A stretch of 64,000 bases of DNA from Chlorocebus sabaeus (Eukaryota; Chordata; Mammalia; Primates; Cercopithecidae). The position numbers and the translations under genes were made by a program. The notes under the pieces are model-generated. The model saw only the letters and a list, made by a program, of their open reading frames with translations. It searched no databases and was not told where the DNA came from. Positions 1 to 11,900 of this stretch are shown here, in pieces (position 1 is the stretch's first letter; each line of letters begins with the position of its first letter). The stretch is taken from the NCBI RefSeq assembly GCF_047675955.1, contig NW_027327637.1, forward strand, positions 434,001 through 498,000, given 5' to 3'.

Positions 1-1380
1 TATCTTCCGTTCAAAACTGGAAAGAAGCTTTCTGAGAAACTGCTCTGTGTTCTGTTAATTCATCTCACCGAGATACATCTTTCCCTTCAAGAAGCCTTTC
101 GCTAAGTCTGTTCTTGTGGAATTGGCAAAGGGATATTTGGAAGCCTATAGAGGGCTATGGTGAAAAAGGAAATATCTTCCTTTCAAAACTGGAAAGAAGC
201 TTTCTGAGAAACTGCTCTGTGTTCTGTTAATTCATCTCACAGAGTTACATCTTTCCCTTCAAGAAGCCTTTCGCTAAGGCTGTTCTTGTGGAATTGGCAA
301 AGGGATATTTGGAAGCCCATAGAGGGCTATGGTGAAAAAGGAAATATCTTCCGTTCAAAACTGGAAAGAAGCTTTCTGAGAAACTACTCTGTGTTCTGTT
401 AATTCATCTCACAGAGTTACATCTTTAACTTCAAGAAGCCTTTCGCTAAGGCTGTTCTTGTGGAATTGGCAAAGGGATATTTGGAAGCCCATAGAGGGCT
501 ATGGTGAAAAAGGAAATATCTTCCGTTCAAAACTGGAAAGAAGCTTTCTGAGAAACTGCTCTGTGTTCTCTTAATTCATCTCACAGAGTTACATCTTTAA
601 CTTCAAGAAGCCTTTCGCTAAGGCTGTTCTTGTGGAATTGGCAAAGGGATATTTGGAAGCCCATAGAGGGCTATGGTGAAAAAGGAAATAACTTCCGTTC
701 AAAACTGGAAAGAAGCTTTCTGAGAAACTGCTTTGTGTTCTGTTAATTCATCTCACAGTGTTACATCTTTCCCTTCAAGAAGCCTTTCGCTAAGGCTGTT
801 CTTGTGGAATTGGCAAAGGGATATTTGGAAGCCCATAGAGGGCTATGGTGAAAAAGGAAATATCTTCCGTTCAAAACTGGAAAGAAGCTTTCTGAGAAAC
901 TGCTCTGTGTTCTGTTAATTCATCTCACAGAGTTACATCTTTACCTTCAAGAAGCCTTTCGCTAAGGCTGTTCTTGTGGAATTGGCAAAGGGATATTTGG
1001 AAGCCCATAGAGGGCTATGGTGAAAAAGGAAATATCTTCCGTTCAAAACTGGAAAGAAGCTTTCTGAGAAACTGCTCTGTGTTCTGTTAACTCATCTCAC
1101 AGAGTTACATCTTTAACTTCAAGAAGCCTTTCGCTAAGGCTGTTCTTGTGGAATTGGCAAAGGGATATTTGGAAGCCCATAGAGGGCTATGGAGAAAAAG
1201 GAAATATCTTCCGTTCAAAACTGGAAAGAAGCTTTCTGAGAAACTGTTCTATGTTCTGTTAATTCATCTCACAGAGTTACATCTTTCCCTTCAAGAAGCC
1301 TTTCGCTAAGGCTGTTCTTGTGGAATTGGCAAAGGGATATTTGGAAGCCCATAGAGGGCTATGGTGAAAAAGGAAATATC

Positions 1381-1397
1381 TTTCGTTCAAAACTGGA
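1381..1397 (+). promoter_or_regulatory. CENP-B-box-like near match created by a recurrent variant (representative copy)
   Basis: Here the unit begins TATCTTTCG instead of TATCTTCCG. The 17 bases TTTCGTTCAAAACTGGA match the CENP-B box YTTCGTTGGAARCGGGA at 14 of 17 positions. Of the core positions NTTCGNNNNANNCGGGN only one is wrong (CTGG for CGGG). The ordinary monomer also breaks the TTCG half. The site lies about 22 bases downstream of the place where primate CENP-B boxes normally sit, so it is a chance or cryptic site and not a classical B-type monomer. The variant occurs about three dozen times, for example at 2413, 3273, 4305, 6541, 7229 and 8261. Binding is doubtful because the CGGG core is considered important. 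Confidence 0.35.
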
Positions 1398-3011
1398 AAG
1401 AAGCTTTCTGAGAAACTGCTCTGTGTTCTGTTAATTCATCTCACAGAGTTACATCTTTCCCTTCAAGAAGCCTTTCGCTAAGCCTGTTCTTGTGGAAATG
1501 GCAAAGGGATATTTCGAAGCCCATAGAGGGCTATGGTGAAAAAGGAAATATCTTCCGTTCAAAACTGGAAAGAAGCTTTCTGAGAAACTGCTCTGTGTTC
1601 TGTTAATTCATCTCACAGAGTTACATCTTTAACTTCAAGAAACCTTTCGCTAAGGCTGTTCTTGTGGAATTGGCAAAGGGATATTTGGAAGCCCATAGAG
1701 GGCTATGGTGAAAAAGGAAATATCTTCCGTTCAAAACTGGAAAGAAGCTTTCTGAGAAACGGCTCTGTGTTCTGTTAATTCATCTCACAGAGTTACATAT
1801 TTCCCTTCAAGAAGCCTTTCGCTAAGGCTGTTCTTGGGGAATTGGCAAAGGGATATTTGGAAGCCCATAGAGGGCTATGGTGAAAAAGGAAATATCTTCC
1901 GTTCAAAACTGGAAAGAAGCTTTCTGAGAAACTGCTCTGTGTTCTGTTAATTCATCTCACAGAGTTACATCTTTCCCTTCAAGAAGCCTTTCGCTAAGGC
2001 TGTTCTTGTGGAATTGGCAAAGGGATATTTGGAAGCCCATAGAGGGCTATGGTGAAAAAGGAAATATCTTCCGTTCAAAACTGGAAAGAAGCTTTCTGAG
2101 AAACTGCTCTGTGTTCTGTTAATTCATCTCACAGAGTTACATCTTTAACTTCAAGAAGCCTTTCGCTAAGGCTGTTCTTGTGGAATTGGCAAAGGGATAT
2201 TTGGAAGCCCATAGAGGGCTATGGAGAAAAAGGAAATATCTTCCGTTCAAAACTGGAAAGAAGCTTTCTGAGAAACTGTTCTATGTTCTGTTAATTCATC
2301 TCACAGAGTTACATCTTTCCCTTCAAGAAGCCTTTCGCTTAGGCTGTTCTTGTGGAATTGGCAAAGGGATATTTGGAAGCCCATAGAGGGCTATGGTGAA
2401 AAAGGAAATATCTTTCGTTCAAAACTGGAAAGAAGCTTTCTGAGAAACTGCTCTGTGTTCTGTTAATTCATCTCACAGAGTTACATCTTTCCCTTCAAGA
2501 AGCCTTTCGCTAAGGCTGTTCTTGTGGAATTGGCAAAGGGATATTTGGAAGCCCATAGAGGGCTATGGTGAAAAAGGAAATATCTTCCGTTCAAAACTGG
2601 AAAGAAGCTTTCTGAGAAACTGCTCTGTGTTCTGTTAATTCATCTCACAGAGTTACATCTATCCTTTCAAGAAGCCTTTCGCTAACGCTGTTCTTGTGGA
2701 ATTGGCAAAGGGATATTTGGAAGCCCATAGAGGGCTATGGTGAAAAAGGAAGTATCTTCCGTTCAAAATTGGAAAGAAGCTTTCTGAGAAACTGCTCTGT
2801 GTTCTGTTAATTCATCTCACAGAGTTACATCTTTCCCTTCAAGAAGCCTTTCGCTAAGGCTGTTCTTGTGGAATTGGCAAAGGGATATTTGGAAGCCCAT
2901 AGAGGGCTATGGTGAAAAAGGAAATATCTTCCGTTCAAAACTGGAAAGAAGCTTTCTGAGAAACTGCTCTGTGTTCTGTTAATTCATCTCACAGAGTTAC
3001 ATCTTTCCCTT

Positions 3012-3040
3012 CAAGAAGCCTTTCGCTAAGGCTGTTCTTG
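3012..3040. other. Imperfect dyad (11-bp stem, 5-base loop), representative copy
   Basis: The left arm is CAAGAA followed by GCCTT. The loop is TCGCT. The right arm is AAGGC, then two unpaired bases TG, then TTCTTG. The arms are fully complementary except for the two-base bulge, giving a stem of 6 plus 5 pairs. The element recurs in every consensus monomer. Several recurrent variants fall in its right arm (taagCctg, taaCgctg, taagTctg, aaggTtg, cgctTagg), and I saw no compensating changes in the left arm. Any structural role, such as cruciform extrusion in centromere DNA lacking CENP-B boxes, is inference. Confidence 0.6.
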
Positions 3041-3078
3041 TGGAATTGGCAAAGGGATATTTGGAAGCCCATAGAGGG

Positions 3079-3095
3079 CTATGGTGAAAAAGGAA
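3079..3095 (-). promoter_or_regulatory. pJ-alpha box (A-type monomer protein-binding box), representative copy
   Basis: The minus strand reads TTCCTTTTTCACCATAG, which agrees at all 17 positions with the pJ-alpha consensus TTCCTTTTYCACCRTAG. In human alpha satellite this slot holds either pJ-alpha (A-type monomers) or the CENP-B box (B-type monomers). Here the pJ-alpha form is present in most monomers; the first copy in the window is at 155-171. Two recurrent variants break it: GGTGA to GGAGA in about 39 monomers, and ATGGTG to ATGTTG in the blocks near 13, 23, 26, 41-42, 47, 53-54 and 58-59 kb. Isolated losses also occur, for example at 61724 and 63615. Binding in vivo is inferred only from the motif. 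Confidence 0.8.
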
Positions 3096-3179
3096 ATATC
3101 TTCCGTTCAAAACTGGAAAGAAGCTTTCTGAGAAACTGCTCTGTGTTCTGTTAACTCATCTCACAGAGTTACATCTTTA

Positions 3180-5042
3180 ACTTCAAGAAGCCTTTCGCTA
3201 AGGCTGTTCTTGTGGAATTGGCAAAGGGATATTTGGAAGCCCATAGAGGGCTATGGTGAAAAAGGAAATATCTTTCGTTCAAAACTGGAAAGAAGCTTTC
3301 TGAGAAACTGCTCTGTGTTCTGTTAATTCATCTCACAGAGTTACATCTTTCCCTTCAAGAAGCCTTTCGCTAAGCCTGTTCTTGTGGAAATGGCAAAGGG
3401 ATATTTCGAAGCCCATAGAGGGCTATGGTGAAAAAGGAAATATCTTCCGTTCAAAACTGGAAAGAAGCTTTCTGAGAAACTGCTCTGTGTTCTGTTAATT
3501 CATCTCACAGAGTTACATCTTTAACTTCAAGAAGCCTTTCGCTAAGGCTGTTCTTGTGGAATTGGCAAAGGGATATTTGGAAGCCCATAGAGGGCTATGG
3601 TGAAAAAGGAAATATCTTCCGTTCAAAACTGGAAAGAAGCTTTCTGAGAAACTGCTCTGTGTTCTGTTAATTCATCTCACAGAGTTACATCTTTCCCTTC
3701 AAGAAGCCTTTCGCTAAGGCTGTTCTTGGGGAATTGGCAAAGGGATATTTGGAAGCCCATAGAGGGCTATGGTGAAAAAGGAAATATCTTCCGTTCAAAA
3801 CTGGAAAGAAGCTTTCTGAGAAACTGCTCTGTGTTCTGTTAATTCATCTCACAGAGTTACATCTTTCCCTTCAAGAAGCCTTTCGCTAAGGCTGTTCTTG
3901 TGGAATTGGCAAAGGGATATTTGGAAGCCCATAGAGGGCTATGGTGAAAAAGGAAATATCTTCCGTTCAAAACTGGAAAGAAGCTTTCTGAGAAACTGCT
4001 CTGTGTTCTGTTAATTCATCTCACAGAGTTACATCTTTAACTTCAAGAAGCCTTTCGCTAAGGCTGTTCTTGTGGAATTGGCAAAGGGATATTTGGAAGC
4101 CCATAGAGGGCTATGGAGAAAAAGGAAATATCTTCCGTTCAAAACTGGAAAGAAGCTTTCTGAGAAACTGTTCTATGTTCTGTTAATTCATCTCACAGAG
4201 TTACATCTTTCCCTTCAAGAAGCCTTTCGCTTAGGCTGTTCTTGTGGAATTGGCAAAGGGATATTTGGAAGCCCATAGAGGGCTATGGTGAAAAAGGAAA
4301 TATCTTTCGTTCAAAACTGGAAAGAAGCTTTCTGAGAAACTGCTCTGTGTTCTGTTAATTCATCTCACAGAGTTACATCTTTCCCTTCAAGAAGCCTTTC
4401 GCTAAGGCTGTTCTTGTGGAATTGGCAAAGGGTTATTTGGAAGCCCATAGAGGGCTATGGTGAAAAAGGAAATATCTTCCGTTCAAAACTGGAAAGAAGC
4501 TTTCTGAGAAACTGCTCTGTGTTCTGTTAATTCATCTCACAGAGTTACATCTATCCTTTCAAGAAGCCTTTCGCTAACGCTGTTCTTGTGGAATTGGCAA
4601 AGGGATATTTGGAAGCCCATAGAGGGCTATGGTGAAAAAGGAAATATCTTCCGTTCAAAACTGGAAAGAAGCTTTCTGAGAAACTGCTCTGTGTTCTGTT
4701 AATTCATCTCACAGAGTTACATCTTTCCCTTCAAGAAGCCTTTCGCTAAGGCTGTTCTTGTGGAATTGGCAAAGGGATATTTGGAAGCCCATAGAGGGCT
4801 ATGGTGAAAAAGGAAATATCTTCCGTTCAAAACTGGAAAGAAGCTTTCTGAGAAACTGCTCTGTGTTCTGTTAATTCATCTCACAGAGTTACATCTTTCC
4901 CTTCAAGAAGCCTTTCGCTAAGGCTGTTCTTGTGGAATTGGCAAAGGGATATTTGGAAGCCCATAGAGGGCTATGGTGAAAAAGGAAATATCTTCCGTTC
5001 AAAACTGGAAAGAAGCTTTCTGAGAAACTGCTCTGTGTTCTG
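3180..5042 (+). repeat. 11-monomer block, copy 2 (1892-bp tandem duplication)
   Basis: This is the second copy of the preceding block, offset by exactly 11 x 172 bases. It shares the cttgggga variant at 3725, the GGAGA/ttctatg/cgcttagg monomer pair at 4112-4232 and the catctatcc/taacgctg monomer at 4547-4580. A private change gives gggttatttgg at about 4431. Its first monomers, from the TTTCG start to the GGAGA/ttctatg junction, reappear at 31.47-32.48 kb. A looser version of the whole block lies at 7.2-8.7 kb, at 34 monomer lengths from copy 1. Confidence 0.87.
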
Positions 5043-5949
5043 TTAATTCATCTCACAGAGTTACATCTTTCCCTTCAAGGAGCCTTTCGCTAAGGCTGTT
5101 CTTGTGGAATTGGCAAAGGGATATTTGGAAGCCCATAGAGGGCTATGGTGAAAAAGGAAATATCTTCCGTTCAAAACTGGAAAGAAGCTTTCTGAGAAAC
5201 TGCTCTATGTTCTGTTAATTCATCTCACAGAGTTACATCTTTCCTTTCAAGAAGCCTTTCGCTAACGCTGTTCTTGTGGAATTGGCAAAGGGATATTTGG
5301 AAGCCCATAGAGGGCTATGGTGAAAAAGGAAATATCTTCCGTTCAAAACTGGAAAGAAGCTTTCTGAGAAACTGCTCTGTGTTCTGTTAATTCATCTCAC
5401 AGAGATACATCTTTCCCTTCAAGAAGCCTTTCGCTAAGGCTGTTCTTGTGGAATTGGCAAAGGGATATTTGGAAGCCCATAGAGGGCTATGGTGAAAAAG
5501 GAAATATCTTCCGTTCAAAACTGGAGAGAAGCTTTCTGAGAAACTGTTCTATGTTCTGTTAATTCATCTCACAGAGTTACATCTTTCCCTTCAAGAAGCC
5601 TTTCGCTAAGGTTGTTCTTGTGGAATTGGCAAAGGGATATTTGGAAGCCCATAGAGGGCTATGGTGAAAAAGGAAATATCTTCCGTTCAAAACTGGAAAG
5701 AAGCTTTCTGAGAAACTGCTCTGTGTTCTGTTAATTCATCTCACAGAGTTACATCTTTAACTTCAAGAAGCCTTTCGCTAAGGCTGTTCTTGTGGAATTG
5801 GCAAAGGGATATTTGGAAGCCCATAGAGGGCTATGGTGAAAAAGGAAATAACTTCCGTTCAAAACTGGAAAGAAGCTTTCTGAGAAACTGCTCTGTGTTC
5901 TGTTAATTCATCTCACAGAGTTACATCTTTCCCTTCAAGAAGCCTTTCG

Positions 5950-8900
5950 CTAAGGCTGTTCTTGTGGAATTGGCAAAGGGATATTTGGAAGCCCATAGAG
6001 GGCTATGGTGAAAAAGGAAATATCTTCCGTTCAAAACTGGAAAGAAGCTTTCTGAGAAACTGCTCTGTGTTCTGTTAATTCATCTCACAGAGTTACATCT
6101 TTCCCTTCAAGAAGCCTTTCGCTAAGGCTGTTCTTGTGGAATTGGCAAAGGGATATTTGGAAGCCCATAGAGGGCTATGGTGAAAAAGGAAATATCTTCC
6201 GTTCAAAACTGGAAAGAAGCTTTCTGAGAAACTGCTCTGTGTTCTGTTAATTCATCTCACAGAGTTACATCTTTAACTTCAAGAAGCCTTTCGCTAAGGC
6301 TGTTCTTGTGGAATTGGCAAAGGGATATTTGGAAGCCCATAGAGGGCTATGGAGAAAAAGGAAATATCTTCCGTTCAAAACTGGAAAGAAGCTTTCTGAG
6401 AAACTGTTCTATGTTCTGTTAATTCATCTCACAGAGTTACATCTTTCCCTTCAAGAAGCCTTTCGCTAAGGCTGTTCTTGTGGTATTGGCAAAGGGATAT
6501 TTGGAAGCCCATAGAGGGCTATGGTGAAAAAGGAAATATCTTTCGTTCAAAACTGGAAAGAAGCTTTCTGAGAAACTGCTCTGTGTTCTGTTAATTCATC
6601 TCACAGAGATACATCTTTCCCTTCAAGAAGCCTTTCGCTAAGCCTGTTCTTGTGGAAATGGCAAAGGGATATTTCGAAGCCCATAGAGGGCTATGGTGAA
6701 AAAGGAAATATCTTCCGTTCAAAACTGGAAAGAAGCTTTCTGAGAAACTGCTCTGTGTTCTGTTAATTCATCTCAGAGAGTTACATCTTTAACTTCAAGA
6801 AGCCTTTCGCTAAGGCTGTTCTTGTGGAATTGGCAAAGGGATATTTGGAAGCCCATAGAGGGCTATGGTGAAAAAGGAAATATCTTCCGTTCAAAACTGG
6901 AAAGAAGCTTTCTGAGAAACTGCTCTGTGTTCTGTTAACTCATCTCACAGAGTTACATCTTTAACTTCAAGAAGCCTTTCGCTAAGGCTGTTCTTGTGGA
7001 ATTGGCAAAGGGATATTTGGAAGCCCATAGAGGGCTATGGAGAAAAAGGAAATATCTTCCGTTCAAAACTGGAAAGAAGCTTTCTGAGAAACTGTTCTAT
7101 GTTCTGTTAATTCATCTCACAGAGTTACATCTTTCCCTTCAAGAAGCCTTTCGCTAAGGCTGTTCTTGTGGAATTGGCAAAGGGATATTTGGAAGCCCAT
7201 AGAGGGCTATGGTGAAAAAGGAAATATCTTTCGTTCAAAACTGGAAAGAAGCTTTATGAGAAACTGCTCTGTGTTCTGTTAATTCATCTCACAGAGTTAC
7301 ATCTTTCCCTTCAAGAAGCCTTTCGCTAAGCCTGTTCTTGTGGAAATGGCAAAGGGATATTTCGAAGCCCAGAGAGGGCTATGGTGAAAAAGGAAATATC
7401 TTCCGTTCAAAACTGGAAAGAAGCTTTCTGAGAAACTGCTCTGTGTTCTGTTAATTCATCTCACAGAGTTACATCTTTAACTTCACGAAGCCTTTCCCTA
7501 AGGCTGTTCTTGTGGAATTGGCAAAGGGATATTTGGAAGCCCATAGAGGGCTATGGTGAAAAAGGAAATATCTTCCGTTCAAAACTGGAAAGAAGCTTTC
7601 TGAGAAACTGCTCTGTGTTCTGTTAATTCATCTCACAGAGTTACATCTTTCCCTTCAAGAAGCCTTTCGCTAAGGCTGTTCTTGTGGAATTGGCAAAGGG
7701 ATATTTGGAAGCCCATAGAGGGCTATGGTGAAAAAGGAAATATCTTCCGTTCAAAACTGGAAAGAAGCTTTCTGAGAAACTGCTCTGTGTTCTGTTAATT
7801 CATCTCACAGAGTTACATCTTTCCCTTCAAGAAGCCTTTCGCTAAGGCTGTTCTTGTGGAATTGGCAAAGGGATATTTGGAAGCCCATAGAGGGCTATGG
7901 TGAAAAAGGAAATATCTTCCGTTCAAAACTGCAAAGAAGCTTTCTGAGAAACTGCTCTGTGTTCTGTTAATTCATCTCACAGAGTTACATCTTTAACTTC
8001 AAGAAGCCTTTCGCTAAGGCTGTTCTTCTGGAATTGGCAAAGGGATATTTGGAAGCCCATAGAGGGCTATGGAGAAAAAGGAAATATCTTCCGTTCTAAA
8101 CTGGAAAGAAGCTTTCTGAGAAACTGTTCTATGTTCTGTTAATTCATCTCACAGAGTTACATCTTTCCCTTCAAGAAGCCTTTCGCTTAGGCTGTTCTTG
8201 TGGAATTGGCAAAGGGATATTTGGAAGCCCATAGAGGGCTATGGTGAAAAAGGAAATATCTTTCGTTCAAAACTGGAAAGAAGCTTTCTGAGAAACTGCT
8301 CTGTGTTCTGTTAATTCATCTCACAGAGTTACATCTTTCCCTTCAAGAAGCCTTTCGCTAAGGCTGTTCTTGTGGAATTGGCAAAGGGATATTTGGAAGC
8401 CCATAGAGGGCTATGGTGAAAAAGGAAATATCTTCCGTTCAAAACTGGAAAGAAGCTTTCTGAGAAACTGCTCTGTGTTCTGTTAATTCATCTCACAGAG
8501 TTACATCTATCCTTTCAAGAAGCCTTTCGCTAACGCTGTTCTTGTGGAATTGGCAAAGGGATATTTGGAAGCCCATAGAGGGCTATGGTGAAAAAGGAAA
8601 TATCTTCCGTTCAAAACTGGAAAGAAGCTTTCTGAGAAACTGCTCTGTGTTCTGTTAATTCATCTCACAGAGTTACATCTTTCCCTTCAAGAAGCCTTTC
8701 GCTAAGGCTGTTCTTGTGGAATTGGCAAAGGGATATTTGGAAGCCCATACAGGGCTATGGTGAAAAAGGAAATATCTTCCGTTCAAAACTGGAAAGAAGC
8801 TTTCTGAGAAACTGCTCTGTGTTCTGTTAATTCATCTCACAGAGTTACATCTTTCCCTTCAAGAAGCCTTTCGCTAAGGCTGTTCTTGTGGAATTGGCAA

Positions 8901-11900
8901 AGGGATATTTGGAAGCCCATAGAGGGCTATGGTGAAAAAGGAAATATCTTCCGTTCAAAACTGGAGAGAAGCTTTCTGAGAAACTGTTCTATGTTCTGTT
9001 AATTCATCTCACAGAGTTACATCTTTCCCTTCAAGAAGCCTTTCGCTAAGGCTGTTCTTGTGGAATTGGCAAAGGGATATTTGGAAGCCCATAGAGGGCT
9101 ATGGTGAAAAAGGAAATATCTTCCGTTCAAAACTGGAGAGAAGCTTTCTGAGAAACTGCTCTGTGTTCTGTTAATTCATCTCACAGAGTTACATCTTTAA
9201 CTTCAAGAAGCCTTTCGCTAAGGCTGTTCTTGTGGAATTGGCAAAGGGATATTTGGAAGCCCATAGAGGGCTATGGTGAAAAAGGAAATATCTTCCGTTC
9301 AAAACTGGAAAGAAGCTTTCTGAGAAACTGCTCTGTGTTCTGTTAATTCATCTCACAGAGTTACATCTTTCCCTTCAAGAAGCCTTTCGCTAAGGCTGTT
9401 CTTGTGGAATTGGCAAAGGGATATTTGGAAGCCCATAGAGGGCTATGGTGAAAAAGGAAATATCTTCCGTTCAAAACTGGAAAGAAGCTTTCTGAGAAAC
9501 TGCTCTGTGTTCTGTTAATTCATCTCACAGAGTTACATCTTTCCCTTCAAGAAGCCTTTCGCTAAGGCTGTTCTTGTGGAATTGGCAAAGGGATATTTGG
9601 AAGCCCATAGAGGGCTATGGTGAAAAAGGAAATATCTTCCGTTCAAAACTGGAAAGAAGCTTTCTGAGAAACTGCTCTGTGTTCTGTTAATTCATCTCAC
9701 AGAGTTGCATCTTTCCTTTCAAGAAGCCTTTCGCTAACGCTGTTCTTGTGGAATTGGCAAAGGGATATTTGGAAGCCCATAGAGGGCTATGGTGAAAAAG
9801 GAAATATCTTCCGTTCAAAACTGGAAAGAAGCTTTCTGAGAAACTGCTCTGTGTTCTGTTAATTCATCTCACAGAGATACATCTTTCCCTTCAAGAAGCC
9901 TTTCGCTAAGGCTGTTCTTGTGGAATTGGCAAAGGGATATTTGGAAGCCCATAGAGGGCTATGGTGAAAAAGGAAATATCTTCCGTTCAAAACTGGAAAG
10001 AAGCTTTCTGAGAAACTGCTCTGTGTTCTGTTAATTCATCTCACAGAGCTACATCTTTCCCTTCAAGAAGCCTTTCGCTAAGGCTGTTCTTGTGGAATTG
10101 GCAAAGGGATATTTGGAAGCCCATAGAGGGCTATGGTGAAAAAGGAAATATCTTCCGTTCAAAACTGGAGAGAAGCTTTCTGAGAAACTGTTCTATGTTC
10201 TGTTAATTCATCTCACAGAGTTACATCTTTCCCTTCAAGAAGCCTTTCGCTAAGGTTGTTCTTGTGGAATTGGCAAAGGGATATTTGGAAGCCCATAGAG
10301 GGCTATGGTGAAAAAGGAAATATCTTCCGTTCAAAACTGGAAAGAAGCTTTCTGAGAAACTGCTCTGTGTTCTGTTAATTCATCTCACAGAGTTACATCT
10401 TTCCCTTCAAGAAGCCTTTCGCTAAGGCTGTTCTTGTGGAATTGGCAAAGGGATATTTGGAAGCCCATAGAGGGCTATGGTGAAAAAGGAAATATCTTCC
10501 GTTCAAAACTGGAAAGAAGCTTTCTGAGAAACTGCTCTGTGTTCTGTTAATTCATCTCACAGAGTTACATCTTTACCTTCAAGAAGCCTTTCGCTAAGGC
10601 TGTTCTTGTGGAATTGGCAAAGGGATATTTGGAAGCCCATAGAGGGCTATGGTGAAAAAGGAAATATCTTCCGTTCAAAACTGGAAAGAAGCTTTCTGAG
10701 AAACTGCTCTGTGTTCTGTTAATTCATCTCACAGAGTTACATCTTTAACTTCAAGAAGCCTTTCGCTAAGGCTGTTCTTGTGGAATTGGCAAAGGGATAT
10801 TTGGAAGCCCATAGAGGGCTATGGAGAAAAAGGAAATATCTTCCGTTCAAAACTGGAAAGAAGCTTTCTGAGAAACTGTTCTATGTTCTGTTAATTCATC
10901 TCACAGAGTTACATCTTTCCCTTCAAGAGCCTTTCGCTAAGGCTGTTCTTGTGGAATTGGCAAAGGGATATTTGGAAGCCCATAGAGGGCTATGGTGAAA
11001 AAGGAAATATCTTCCGTTCAAAACTGGAAAGAAGCTTTCTGAGAAACTGCTCTGTGTTCTGTTAATTCATCTCACAGAGTTACATCTTTCCCTTCAAGAA
11101 GCTTTTCGCTAAGCCTGTTCTTGTGGAAATGGCAAAGGGATATTTCGAAGCCCATAGAGGGCTATGGTGAAAAAGGAAATATCTTCCGTTCAAAACTGGA
11201 AAGAAGCTTTCTGAGAAACTGCTCTGTGTTCTGTTAATTCATCTCACAGAGTTACATCTTTAACTTCAAGAAGCCTTTCGCTAAGGCTGTTCTTGTGGAA
11301 TTGGCAAAGGGATATTTGGAAGCCCATAGAGGGCTATGGTGAAAAAGGAAATATCTTCCGTTCAAAACTGGAAAGAAGCTTTCTGAGAAACTGCTCTGTG
11401 TTCTGTTAATTCATCTCACAGAGTTACATCTTTCCCTTCAAGAAGCCTTTCGCTAAGTCTGTTCTTGTGGAATTGGCAAAGGGATATTTGGAAGCCCATA
11501 GAGGGCTATGGTGAAAAAGGAAATATCTTCCGTTCAAAACTGGAAAGAAGCTTTCTGAGAAACTGCTCTGTGTTCTGTTAATTCATCTCACAGAGTTACA
11601 TCTTTCCCTTCAAGAAGCCTTTCGCTAAGGCTGTTCTTGTGGAATTGGCAAAGGGATATTTGGAAGCCCATAGAGGGCTATGGTGAAAAAGGAAATATCT
11701 TCCGTTCAAAACTGGAAAGAAGCTTTCTGAGAAACTGCTCTGTGTTCTGTTAATTCATCTCACAGAGTTACATCTTTAACTTCAAGAAGCCTTTCGCTAA
11801 GGCTGTTCTTGTGGAATTGGCAAAGGGATATTTGGAAGCCCATAGAGGGCTATGGTGAAAAAGGAAATATCTTCCGTTCAAAACTGGAAAGAAGCTTTCT

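Larger units (their letters stand above)
2925..3096 (+). repeat. Representative consensus alpha monomer (172 bp) with internal map
   Basis: This unit shows the majority base wherever I compared it, so it serves as the reference; monomer positions below count from its first base. Positions 25-30 are the HindIII site AAGCTT. Positions 20-32 can form a short GAAAG/CTTTC hairpin with a 3-base loop. Three six-base A/T-only runs lie at 55-60 (TTAATT), 133-138 (ATATTT) and across the junction at 170-172 plus 1-3 (AAATAT); runs of this kind are the known targets of HMGA1, first purified as the alpha-protein of this satellite. An imperfect dyad fills 88-116. The pJ-alpha box is at 155-171 on the minus strand. 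Two CpG dinucleotides lie at 8-9 and 100-101, the only methylatable CpGs of the consensus. Its length of 172 is one more than a multiple of three, so any reading frame shifts at each unit. Confidence 0.93.
1288..3150 (+). repeat. 11-monomer block, copy 1 (1892-bp tandem duplication)
   Basis: The order of diagnostic variants is: TTTCG start with taagcctg and atttcgaag (1381-1520), taac (about 1630), cttgggga (1836), taac plus GGAGA (2148-2226), ttctatg plus cgcttagg (2280-2340), TTTCG (2413), and catctatcc plus taacgctg (2655-2690). The same series follows 1892 bases later. Differences seen by eye are few: 1641, 1761, 1799, 2751, 2768 and the counterpart of 4433. The left edge is set by taac versus ccc near 1286/3178, the right edge by ttaactc versus ttaattc at 3151/5043. 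Edges are approximate because plain monomers carry no markers. Confidence 0.88.

Noticed and set aside
733..918. 61-codon open frame starting at TTG
   Set aside because: Created by private substitutions (gctttgtg and cacagtgtt) in satellite monomers. There is no homology to a known protein and no supporting signals.
2180..2386. 68-codon open frame beginning at GTG, repeated about 20 times through the window (for example 4072-4278, 26429-26635, 59961-60167)
   Set aside because: It opens only when two satellite variants coincide: GGTGA to GGAGA removes a TGA, and cgctaa to cgctta removes a TAA. It spans a monomer boundary, and the 172-base period shifts frame at each unit. There is no ribosome-binding or splice context, and primate centromeric satellite is non-coding. 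It is a repeat translation.
3079..3095. Canonical CENP-B box in the normal slot
   Set aside because: The slot matches YTTCGTTGGAARCGGGA at only about 11 of 17 positions (12 in atgttg variants) and lacks both TTCG and CGGG. It is a perfect pJ-alpha box instead.
1288..5042. A single 11-monomer higher-order repeat for the whole window
   Set aside because: The 1892-bp register holds at 1.3-5.0 kb and again (as 1891) at 27.9-31.4 kb, but fails elsewhere, where 5-, 9-, 12-, 14-, 29- and 35-monomer shifts are seen.
10780..10998. 72-codon open frame (also 20749-20967 and 34340-34558)
   Set aside because: Same repeat frame as above, lengthened because a one-base loss (cttcaagagcc) moves the reading frame past the usual stop. 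The three copies are one duplicated block.
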